From Branchiostoma floridae (taxonomy: Eukaryota > Chordata > Leptocardii > Amphioxiformes > Branchiostomatidae), in assembly GCF_000003815.2 (NCBI RefSeq), contig NC_049995.1:5812912-5876911 (forward strand): DNA of 64,000 nt, read 5' to 3'. Of this stretch, positions 25,359 to 37,500 are shown in pieces. Position numbers and translations under genes: made by a program. Positions within the stretch are counted from its first letter, which is position 1; each line of letters opens with the position of its first letter. The notes beneath the pieces were generated by a model. That model was given only the letters and a program-made list of their open reading frames with translations. It was not told the DNA's origin and made no database searches.

Positions 25359-25364
25359 TTTATT
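25359..25364 (-). terminator. Poly(A) signal AATAAA of GH16 copy A
   Basis: TTTATT on plus, i.e. AATAAA on the coding strand, about 180 bases past the stop codon of copy A, within an AT-rich stretch. Confidence 0.45.
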
Positions 25365-25544
25365 TTGTTTTTCATAGCACTGATTTAAGCAAGTTATTTC
25401 TATTACTCTGAGACAGAGTATCAGAGTATAATTAGAAATTATAATGTGTACGATTTAATGCTAAAATGACCCTTCTTGGCAAAGTCACGCGAGAGAATAC
25501 AGATCTCGTGTAATCTCACGAGAGTACGCGAAATCTCGTGAGAC

Positions 25545-28500
25545 TTAGACGAATCGCCAGACTTTGATGGACTGGATCTGCATGGCGACGTCATCGCCGT
25601 TCCAGGTGGGGTACCACTGGTTCTTGGCGTTCCAGAAGTCCCTCATGGCGCCCTCACGGGAGTTGTTGTTGCTCCAGGGTTTCGGGTACGGCTGGTTGGT
25701 GGCGTCGTCAGGGAAGTAGTAGTTGGTGCCGCCGACAGCAACGTTGAAGATCAGATAGAACTAGAGAGCAAAATGTAAATGGACATATCGATGAATGCAG
25801 GACATCCAGGTAATAACGTATGGTATTGTGCAAAGTATTTATATAAACTAAAAAAAAAGTATCTAAAGTGAGATGTTTTGCAACTTATTGTAATAAGCTC
25901 TTCGAATGCGCAGGTCAAAGGTAAAGGCCCCTGTGACATAAACAAAGCCGCTCTTTTTTTATCATGTAAACCAACTGCCGGAGGCCATGAATATGTGGAT
26001 ATGCTTGAAGCATGGTCGAAACAAGATCAGTTAATAGGCATGCGTAGTTGGGTTGTACAAAGGCTAAATCTGGCAAAAGTTTTTCAAGGTCTAAAGGACT
26101 AGTCTCTACTAGACTCCGGGTCGCTGGAAATCCGTAGAAATGGAACAGATAGAGGATTAAGCCGGTCAGAGGACTATAGCCGGCTAGGAAACAGCTTACT
26201 CCTCTAGCTATTTATTCCATTTCTACGGTTTTCCAGTCACCCGGAGTCTGGTAGAGACTATATAGAACGCGATAGAAGTGTGGTATGCAGACGTTACTGC
26301 ACGGCAGGCATCCAAATTGATATTCCATCCAGTCATTCCTAAGGTATGCTGATCACAAATATCCGGCGTTGCAACACAAAAAGTACAGACTAAAAGCCAA
26401 ACAAGCATATAAAATACATTATGACTCCATATATCGTGGAGGAAGATATGTACCTCTCGGTCGAATGGCGTCATCTTGCCGCCTCCAGCCCACGGGTTCT
26501 CGTACGCCGGCAGACCGAAGTTGCCCATGTCCCAGAAGTTGGTGGGAGGAGAGACCAGCAACACCTCTTGATCATCAACCTCAACCCTAAGAACATCATT
26601 ATTCAGTTTACAATTTAGACATATGTAGAAGTGATGTGAATTTGGGAAACTTTTGTTTTAACCCGTGCCTCATTTCCGGGTATCCCTACACCTTGAATGT
26701 AAAGTAATTCCCTGACCTAGATTGACTTCTGAGGCGCTGTGTAAGCTAAGTTGCAACACCACGCACCGTGGATGATTAAAAAAAAATGTAGAATTTTCTT
26801 CAAAATTGGCTCCATTACTCGCAAGGTTTTCCTCTTTCTGCAAACAGAAGTCGTGTTTGTCTGAATTTTTTTTCCATGGGACTTATCCAAAGCAGCTCTA
26901 AAATGAGCAAATATGTGTCGTGCATTGCTTAAAAAAACATCGAAAAAAAGTAGTGCTAATGTCATAGACTATTATCACGTTTAAAACATGTGGAAGAACA
27001 AAAATGAAGAGTCTATTGTTCGGCACACCATATTCTGTGTGTTCAGTCATTTGTCCAACCTTCCTGACCACTTAGATTTCATGATGAAGGCAACTTTTTC
27101 GTCAAATTTTTATTCGCACGCTCGCATCAGATTTTGGGTTCCCAGAGGATGTCATCTGTATAATCAAAACAACTTGTCCTTATGACAAAAAAATGCTATT
27201 GAATGTTCTTACTTGAGATAGGTGTCGGTCCAAGTCAGCACCCACTTGTGGAAGTCAGTCCCATAAGTACCGGAGCTGGTGTGCCTGTCAAAGCGAATGC
27301 ATCCCGTATGATTATTATGGCTTTGTGGCGAAACGACTTACTTTGTGGAGAATCAACTTTAGGCTGGCGAACTGACATTGTGGCGAAACGATCTGTAACC
27401 AATTATGACATTGAGTAAAGCTTTTTCCAAGTCAATGACAAACACATACTCAATGAAAATGTTTTCTAAAGCACAACAAGAACGAGATGATAGCGTATAT
27501 AGCACTTATTTTTTCACAATTGAACTCGTTCACAATACCGAGTACGCTTGCGTGCTATCGGGAGTTGTGGGTGATATGTCAAAGGTTAAAGCCCCCGAGA
27601 AATAAGCAAAGCACACAAGGATCTTGTTATGACAGTCAAGACAATAGTGGGCACGAGAACTGTTTACAGATCTGAGGCCTTCAGCTTTGACTTTTTACCC
27701 ACAAGTCCTGTTGCCCCGCATGCGTACTCGGAAATGTGGGTGACCTTATATATAGCAACCCACTGGCAGGGCAGTCTCTACTTTAGCCATTCACAACCAA
27801 ATCAGTGAATGGCGATAGATAATATTATAGTTTTTTTGAAGTTATACTAATTAGCTTCATGTAAACTGTCTCGCAAATATATAGAGGTTAATACTTCGAT
27901 GCGGTTGTCTGCTGGAAGCCATTGTATGGCCATCTTGGTCCCCAGTGCAGGGTTGACCCCATATCGTCAACTCCGATGGATCCACCCCAGGATCCGTACA
28001 GGTTCCGGTTTCCTGTGTGAAGAAAACACGCACAACACGATTGTTTTGTAGTCTGAATAGTCTCCAAGCAGATTTACCAGTGGCATAAGATACAATGTAG
28101 TATCAAAGCTCGCCAAGGGATATAGCTTGCCATAGGGAGTCAAACACACTCCTAGGCCGGCTTCACTCTTCTGGCAGTTTTTGATACTATCTTATGCTAC
28201 TGTAGGGTCTACATGGAGATTATAGTCTGACGAAATCGAGCTTCTAGCAGCTCTTCGACTGGTCAGTTCCCTAGACGTTTGATGGCTAATGTCTCTGAGT
28301 AAGAACATCATAATCCTGTTGATTTATGCGTATATGTATATGTGTTAACATTGGCCAATTAGCGGACTGAATAAAAATGGCTTTTACCATGGTAATGAAT
28401 GGTTGCCATAATGAAAGAGAACCATTGGCTCTTATTAGATGGTTGTTCATGGCAAATGTTATCTGCATTCTGTTATCTGTCACGCAAATCCACACAATAG

Positions 28501-31500
28501 ACGAGACAAGAACAACTTAGGTACTGTCACCTTTGAATGATTAACCACAATCCCTGTTGCTGCATATGTGTAACCAGAACTGTGAGTGTACCTAATAATA
28601 TCTAACTTACCCCTGGATTCCATGATGTCGATTTCACCGGATGCTGGCCAACCACCGTATACGTTATCTCTTGGAAGCAGCCAGATTGCTAAACGAATGA
28701 GGAGGCAAATGAAAAAATAGTAAGCAATCAAATTCTATCGAACCCTTAAATCTCCTTGATTCTATTGAGTCGGTGAGCACTCCTTGCGTCATCACATGTC
28801 ACGTGGCGCTATGTCGGGGAAGGTCTCGGAACAACGTCTCATTAAAAGTAAAAATGTGTTTTTGTAGTCCTATGTAGACCTATACTTTGTCACAATTGGG
28901 AAAAGGTGCCCTGTCCGGCAGTTCACGGGCTCCACGCGGCCCCATGGGTCACCCTAAGGCTAGTTTTGGGCACGACCGGCCCCCGGGTTGATTTTAAGTC
29001 GGAGTTATAATCAACCAGGGACCCGGTGACAATTTGACGTCATGACCAACCCATAAGCACACATGCACAGAGGGCCGGGGTACCCCAGTGGTATCCGGCA
29101 TTCCACCGGGACAAATTTGAGGCTTCAGGTTCCGACCGGGCATCAGTGCAAATGTGCACAAGTACAAGTGAAGGCTATCATTATCTGTCAATATATGCAG
29201 CATAGTAGATAAAATGAAAAGTCTCACCGGGCCAAATCCAGTCTCCAGTCGGCAACTTAGCCCAGACCTCGACCTTTCCGTACTTGAAGGCGAAACTCTC
29301 CACAGTGGTGACCCTGGCGGACTGGATGGGTGGGAGGGGGGCGTTGTTGGAACCCTGTAGGAAACATGCCCGGCCCTGGGGGAAGTCCGAGGTGCAGTCA
29401 CCGTACGCTGCAAAGGATTATGATCAAACCCGTGAATGAACCCAGTATACGTCGATGAAGATTAGACATCCATGTATTAGATACAGTCGTATGGTCGCAA
29501 TATGCAGTGTTTCTGTATCTACGGGACCGGAAATCGTGTGGCCCTGGCCGCGTTGTACAGGTGCCCTCTATAGACTATTTCTTAATGCTTAGGTCAATGG
29601 CAAGATTTTTAGGGATCGACAAAAAGTGAGCGCAATGGCCAAATGATCGCTATGCAACGGTGGCCGCTTATGTATGTTTGACTGCACGCCAAAAAACAGT
29701 TAATCAAACCACTGGATTTCACTGAGGAATAACAACGGATGTTGTTTGAAACGTATGACCGTTTCCAAAATCATATCCAGTTGCTTGAGTAATTGCATTT
29801 TGGCGAATCTCAGTATAGTTGTTGGGCAAAGATTTACGTTTAGGACGGCATTTGTGACGCTACTGTAGCGCCCATATGATTATTGTGACAAAAAGTCACC
29901 GAAACGCCGGCTGTTGTATAGCTCACTGGCTGTCAATATATTTTTCAAACCGTTTACAATGTCTACAATTACCACACAAAACATGGCTTTTACTATATAT
30001 TAGGGACCAGGTATTGAAAAAAAAGCTCTCTTCCTTTTCTTATGGTGCCTCTTCTTGTTAAATCTGATGCTGTAATCAAATCTTATTACTTCTTCGTATA
30101 ATATATGGAACAGGAAGTGACGTACTTTGTCCGTAAACGGAAGTGACACCATTTCCGCCACATTCCTTCCCGCTATCGCCCGGGCAGGATATGTGACACC
30201 CGTGGCCGGCACCAAACCTATGAGATGAGATGCGAAGATAAATAAGTAGATGATAATATGCCATCTGGCTCGCCCCTGAGGCGTCGCCAAAAACTCTTGG
30301 AAACATCACAGCATGCAGGAACAAGGTTGCTTCCGCCATGGAGTTCAAACAAGGGGGTGTGGCTACTAAGGCTGATGGGAAGGATTAGGCGTGCCTCACC
30401 AAAATGGCGCCCGCCAGAACTTGGAGCAATGACGTGCTGAAGAACCCCGGGGACTGTGCGTTTATTCAGCCGTGTGCCGACACATGGAAGGTGCGTATGT
30501 ACAGGGGATAAAACAGTGTTTCATTCGGTATGCTATATGTACTGTGTTAAGTGCCGATCGCTCTTCTTTCACGTGTTGTATCTTTAGGTTATAGCTATAT
30601 ACTACATTTTTTACCATTTCGAAAGTCCTAAATGGTTACGGTAATATATAGCTGTCTTTGAATATAATCCTTTGTCAGAACTCAATAGACTCTACTTACA
30701 CAGAAAATTTGAAGTCAATCGGCCAAGGCGATCTTGAGAAAATGATTTTTGAAGTTGACATCATGTGTAGTTGCCCCCCTCCCCACTATTCAGAAGTGTG
30801 ATAACTTTGCATGTCACAGGGATGTGATCATCTAATGTAAACCTTACAAAGGTAGTTTGTATCATTAGTAGATATATTTGTGCAGCATATGACGGAATAT
30901 GAAGCAAATTTATGCTTTTGATGAAGAAATAAAAACACTGGAAGTTGACCTTCAATTGACCTTCTGTATGACTGACACCCAGCCACATTCAAAAATTCCC
31001 CGGAAATAAAACAAGAAATCTTTTTAAAAAAGCTGTGCCTTGCCGCGTATTTTATGTTATTTTGGTAAGTTAGACTAGATTCTACGCTTAAAAATCCCGA
31101 GTTCCACATGTCGCCCCCCCCCTCATTATCATAATTTATGTCAGATGAATTATTGGCACATTAAACAGGTTTTGTAAAACTTTTTGACCCACAATGAATA
31201 TGCATTATTTTTTATTACAAACTAAGTTCCTTCTGATGCAATTTGTGATATATATTTATATAAACATGGTGAGTTAAAGCGTAGATTTATTACGCTGGAC
31301 CACATACAGTAACATGCGTCTAGAAGAGCGTTTTAATACTCGCCTGGAATGTACCATTGTCTAACTAAGCCATGAAACTCGGCACGTTGATCACTTCATT
31401 GTGACAATGTGTTTTTGCCCGTATGTGGTTCGAAAGTCGGTCGAACTCTGGGCTTTGATGAGTTGATCTATTGGTTTGAAAGTCGGTTGAACTCTGGGCT

Positions 31501-34500
31501 TATTGAGTTGATCTAATGGTTTGCAAGTCGGTTGAACTCTGGGCTTTAATGAGTTGATCTAAAACTGCAGAATCTAGTTGCAGCATTGTGGTTTACTTCT
31601 GCCCCCCGCCCATTGCGTTGACTGGGCTGAGAGGGGCAGAGGTGGTTCATCCATTGTGGGGCGTTCGCCCTGTTTCGCATCTGCAAAATCTAGTTGCAGC
31701 ATTGTAGTTTCTGCTGTCCCCCGCCCATTATATAGACTGGGCTGAGAGGGGGCAGAGGTCATCCATTGTAGGACGCTGCTCTGTTTTGCATTTCAAGGGT
31801 TGAGACAGACAGTGGTGTCCATTTTGTCTGAGTGGAAATTTCCACTTGGGCTTGCTCCTTGGCAAATTTAGCAATTTAGTTTGAGAACCAGTAGCGCCCG
31901 GAGAGGCTGCCTAGTTTATTGGTTCGTACTTGGTTGTTCTTTAAGCGTGTCAGTTTGGTTACACGCCTTCAGTTACGTTACGTTTTCAACCCTTGCTGCC
32001 CGTGGAGGCTGTCTGATTTACAGGTAGTGTTTTTCAGGGTCTCTGGCAGCTCTGTCTGCTCATATTTTGGTTCCTTTTTAGTTTTATTTGGTTCTAGTTA
32101 AAGCTGCATTATGAAGCGTCCTCTTTCAATAAAAGTTGCCGTGTACCGTGATCGGTTAACGTATGAACAAGTGTTTACTTTGCTGAGCGAGGTTTCGGCT
32201 CCCATGAGCAGCATTCAGGCTGTTCAGTCTCTGGGACCAAACTCATTCGACGTGTCATTTTCCTCGGTACACGAGCGTACATTGTATGCGGGGAAACTGT
32301 CTGGTTTAGACGCCGTGGATGTGTCATCTTACGCGGCGGCGGAGATAATTGTCACGGCCACAAGAATTCCGTATGAGCTCGATGACAACTATGTCAGGAA
32401 CTGGTTAAATCAATACTGTGCCGTCATCACGTCCCGTATGGTAACATACCGGGACAGACCGACCATCAAAAATGGGAACCGGCAATACAAAGTAGTTTTA
32501 AAGCCGGGATGCAATATCCCATCAGCATGGAAAATGTATGACGGGAGGATGGTTTTCTTTAGGTATGTGGGGCAGCCCCGTACCTGCTTGAGATGCAACC
32601 AGGAAGGGCATGAGTCGGCAAATTGTGCAGTAACATTTTGCAACAAATGCCAGTCCATTGGGCATTTGGCCATGGATTGTACCAACGATGTTGTGTGCCT
32701 CAGTTGCAGGGCAGAGGGACATACGGCTCGCCGTTGTCCCCTGTCCTTCGCAAACAGGATTAAGATGGGAGCCAGTTGGGCTAAGAGCCAAGAGCTCCCG
32801 GCAGGTGTGAGTCAGGTCCGTGAACACCATGATGGAGGGGTTCCTCAGGCTGCAAATAAGCCTGATCGGTCGGAACTGGCCCATGTTTCTGACGCAGAGT
32901 CTGGTGTATCTGATCCTGTTTCGCCTCCAGGTCACCCTGGCAGTGTGGACCCGGGTACTTCTTCGGCTGTGAAGTCGGATGTTTCTTCTCCGGTCGCGGA
33001 GTCGGAGGCTTCTCCTCCGGTCGCGGTGGTTGAGCCGTCTGAGGACGTGCTGTCGGAGGCCGCTCCTTCGCTGACCAAGTTTTCTCCGGTCGCGGTGGTT
33101 GAGCCGTCTGAGGACTTGCTGTCGGGGGCCGCTCCTTCTCTGACCAAGTTTTCTCCGGTCGCGGTGGTTGAGCCGTCTGAGGACGTGCTGTCGGAGGCCG
33201 CTCCTTCTCTGGCCAAGCCTGGCCTTTCTTCCTCTTCTAGCGAGCAGGTACCCTCAACATCTGCTGCTCCGGTACCGGCCCCTCGCGCCCGGTCCCAGAG
33301 AAGGAGGCGTAAGGCGGCCAGTCCAATCCGACCTGTTACTCGTCGGTACATGTGTCAGGGTTGTGAGTTGGATTACACAATCACTCTGGAGGTGGTGTCT
33401 TGTCATCAGTGCAAGGCAGACATAACTCCAGAATCTGCTCTCCTTGCTTTCTGTGAGGGCCCAGTTTGTCAAAGCGATAATCGCCTCTTTCTTTGTCAGA
33501 GCTGCCATGATGGCAACTCTGATATTGCTGACAAAGATTCCAGGAAAAGGTGTAGGGGCGATTCCAGTGAGGGATCTGCCTCTGCAAAGACTTTGTCGAA
33601 AGGGAAAAAGATTCGTAAGGAGCCGGATTCCGACTCCAGTCTTGTTATCGAGGAGTTTCCCTCGGAGAGTCTTCGTTCTGTGGACGGTAACGAGTCTGAC
33701 TCTACTGTTGGCTCCAGAAGCCTCATCATTGATGAGGATACTTCGGATGCCTCTCAGGCTCCAAGTCCCGATTTGGTAGCAAAGGCGAGAGCCATTGTCA
33801 TCTCCTCTGACTTGTACAAGAATAAGGCTGTCTTTGTGTGCAACCAGTTTATTTCTCATGGTTGTGACGAACTCTTGCATAGTTTTAGGTCTTTGAAATC
33901 CCACCTTGCAAAGGCGCATGGCATCTCCGGGGACGTTGTGCCTTGTAAGGTTGGTAATTGTTCGAGGTTTTTTAAAACCACGATGTTATGTCTCAAGCAC
34001 CTCTACAATGTCCACCCCCAATTTGTTAACCGAATTGGTGTGGAAGGAATTGATGATCTGTACCACTAATTCCTCACATTCCGATGTTGTTTGACATTCC
34101 TTCTCTATGTAGCCTCATGGTTCTTATTGCTACACTCAATGTCTGTGGGCTCCGTAGTCCGCAGAAGAGGAGGCAGGTTTTCGGCTTTTGCCGTCAACAT
34201 AAATTTGACGTTGTTTGCCTCCAAGAGTGCCATGTTTCGTCAACATCTGAAGCGGTGCTCTGGGAGAAGGAATGGGGAGGCCAAGCGTTTTGGGCATTGG
34301 GCTCCTCCCAATCTAGAGGTGTGGGTATTTTACTCTCTCCATCTTTCAATTTTGATGTGGTTAAAAAGTCTTGTGACGATAGTGGGCGTGTTGTCTGTGT
34401 CGTCTTGTCCGATGGTGTGCGTAATTTCAAAGTTTGTAACATGTATGCTCCTAACATTTCTGCGGAGCGTACTGGATTTTTTAAAAATTTGTATAAGTTT

Positions 34501-37500
34501 CTGTCGGGGGCTGAGCCCCTTATTTTGTGCGGTGATTTTAACTGCGTTGAAGATGTTGATATTGATAAGAGGGGCGGGAACCCGGCTCATGGTAGTGGCG
34601 GTTCCACCATTTTAAAAGACATTTGCGCCGATTTTAATGTGCATGACTCTTGGAGACATGAGAATCCTTCTAAAAAGGTCTTCACTTGGAGACAGCCGAC
34701 CAAAGGTATTGCCTGTCGGCTGGACCGATTTTATTCGTCTAAATGCCTCGTCGTTTCAAACTACTGTTTTTTACCCGCATATTTTACAGACCATGACTGT
34801 GTGTCCTTGTCAATTTTACCGGATGTGAAGAAGAAGCCTGGCTTGTGGAAATGTAATGTCTCGATTTTAAAAAGAGACAAAGTTTTAAATGATTTTAAAC
34901 TCGCTTTTAACAATTGGAAGACTTTGAAACCAGGTTTTCCTTCTTTGCGAGCCTGGTGGGACGATGTAAAGGCTAGAACTCGCTCTCTCTTGATCAGAAT
35001 TTCTTGTGAACTGGCTAGGGAGAGACGGGAGTCCATGTTTACCTTGAATAATGAACTTGTCGATCTCACCAACAAGATGAACGACGGGGCCTCCTCGGCG
35101 GACATCTTGCGTAGGTATGAATGTACTAAGTCTTCCTTGTCCGAGTTGTCCGCTGAGGAGGCTCGCGGTGCTTTTGTTCGGTCCAGGGTCAAGCAATTTG
35201 TCGAGGGGGAAAAATGTACCTCGTATTTTGTAAGCCAGGCCTCTTCCCGAAGTAGGCAGCGACGCATTTCTTCGGTCAGAGATTCTACTGGACGTGTTGT
35301 CCAAGATGACGAGGAGATTTTAGATGTTTTTAAGCTATTTTATGAAGACCTTTTTAGTGCTGAGCCTATTGATAAGTGTGAGGCGAATAACCTTTGTAAC
35401 AATTTAGAAGGGTCTTTGGATCCTGATGAAGTCTCTTCATTAGAAGGTCCTCTTTCATTGGATGAGCTTTGGGCTGCATTGCGCAGTATGGAGAATAATA
35501 AGTCCCCTGGCAGTGACGGTCTCCCGAAGGAATTTTATGTCGCTTTCTGGGACGTCATTGCCGGGGATCTCCTCTCAGTTTTTGAGGAAGTTTTCTCTTC
35601 TGGCGAGCTCTCTCAGAGCCAGAGTTTTGGTGTTATTACTCTCCTTCCAAAAAAAGGGGACCCTCTGGACCCGAAGAACCGTCGCCCCATCTCTTTGTTA
35701 AATTGCGATTATAAGATTCTTGCAAAGGTCCTTAACAATAGGCTGAAGATGGTTGCCGCCTCGGTCATCAGTCCTGACCAGACATGCGGTATACCAGGCC
35801 GGTCGATACAATGTAACCTACTTTTGATGAGAGATATCGTTACATATGTTAATATGAATAACTTTGACTGTGCGATCATTTCTCTGGATCAGGCCAAGGC
35901 CTTTGATAGAGTGAATATTGATTTTCTTCACTTGACTCTTGCGAAGATGGGTTTTGGCCCGGTTTTTCGCAAATGGGTTGCTATATTGTACCACAACATT
36001 ACCAGTGCTGTTTCCGTCAATGGGTCGCTATCATCTTCTTTTTCTCTCTCAAGAGGTGTTCGGCAGGGGTGCCCTATGTCACCCCTGCTGTACGCAATTT
36101 CTTTGGAGCCATTTGCCGCTACAGTAAGGGCCGACGCTGCGATTCACGGCCTCAGGTTGCCTGGTGGCCGTGAAGTTAAGATCTCGCAGTATGCGGACGA
36201 TAACTCGGCTATTGTTACAACCGATGAGTCGATCCGCCGGCTCTTTGCTGTTATTGACATGTATAACAGAGGTTCCGGGTCTCTTTTAAATCTTGACAAA
36301 TGTATGGGTCTCTGGCTAGGTAGTTGGAGGAAAAGACTCGATTGTCCGAAGAATTTTAAATGGACATCTGTATCCATACGTTTATTGGGAGGTACTTTTG
36401 GAAGTGTTAATATGCCTTTAGTCAACTGGAGGGAGAGGCAAGCTAAGTTTGAAGCGGTTCTGCGAAGGTGGGACAGCTTCTCTTTATCCTTCGCTGGCAA
36501 GGTTGTCGTCGTTAATAACCTTGCTTTATCTACTTTGTGGTATATTGCTCCTGTATTTTCTCCTCCCGAGTCAGTCGTCAAGGACATTACGAGAGCCGTC
36601 TTTAAGTTTTTCTGGAGTTCTCGTGCAGAAATGGTCTCTAGACAGACAGTTATGCTACCTTTGGACAAAGGTGGATGGGATCTCATTGATTTTGGAGTGA
36701 AGGCCAATTGTTTTTATTGTCGGCCGTTTACCAGTATTCTTGACCGGCCGGACCTTCCATGGGTCCAGTTGGCAAAATATTGGCTGGGTTTTTTTGCCCG
36801 TCGTTTTGAACCATCATCGTGGTCTAACAGTTCCCCCCACTCTCCTGAGGCTCCACCTCACTATTCTTTGATGCGGAAGCTCACCTTGGAATTTGTTAAT
36901 GCTTCTGCTTCGAAGACTTGGGACAAGACATGCACCGTGCAGTCTTTGTACAAAGCTGCCATTTTAGCTCGTTCTCATACCCCTTCCGCTTGTTTTTTAG
37001 AGCGGGGTGTTGATTGGTCACTTGTTTTTTCAACGGTGCATAACACTCTCCTTGAGAATAACCTAAAGGAGCTTTCCTGGAAGGTCGCACATGGGGCTCT
37101 CAAAACCAACTACTTGACTTGTTCGATTTGGCACAGAACTCCTTCCCCTCTTTGTCCGAGGAGAAACTGTAGAGCTACGGAGACCGTTACCCATGCCATC
37201 TGGTCTTGTGGCGAGGTGCTCCTGACCTGGACTTGGGTCGAAGGATTCATTAGGCGATGGGTGGTCTCTAGTTTTCGTGTTTCTCGTGCGGTCGCTCTCT
37301 ATGGTGTTATGTCGTCTACCCTGAAGAAGTGTAAGAGAGATGTCTGCACCTACATTTTGGCCGTCGCTCGGTCTAAGATTTGGTGGTCCAGGTGTCAGGC
37401 TCTCTTTGACAATAATTTCGTATCTCACATTGAGCTGGTGTCTCTAATCAAGGAGGCTCTTAGGTTTAAACTCAAGGTGGAGTTTGTTCGACTTGGTTCT

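Noticed and set aside
30258..30440. Plus-strand open frame overlapping the region upstream of GH16-A exon 8
   Set aside because: No recognisable motif. The minus-strand reading gives the WSC exon with correct splice sites and phase.
33254..33919. 221-residue open frame on the minus strand within LINE ORF1
   Set aside because: Antisense shadow of a long GC-balanced ORF; no domain.
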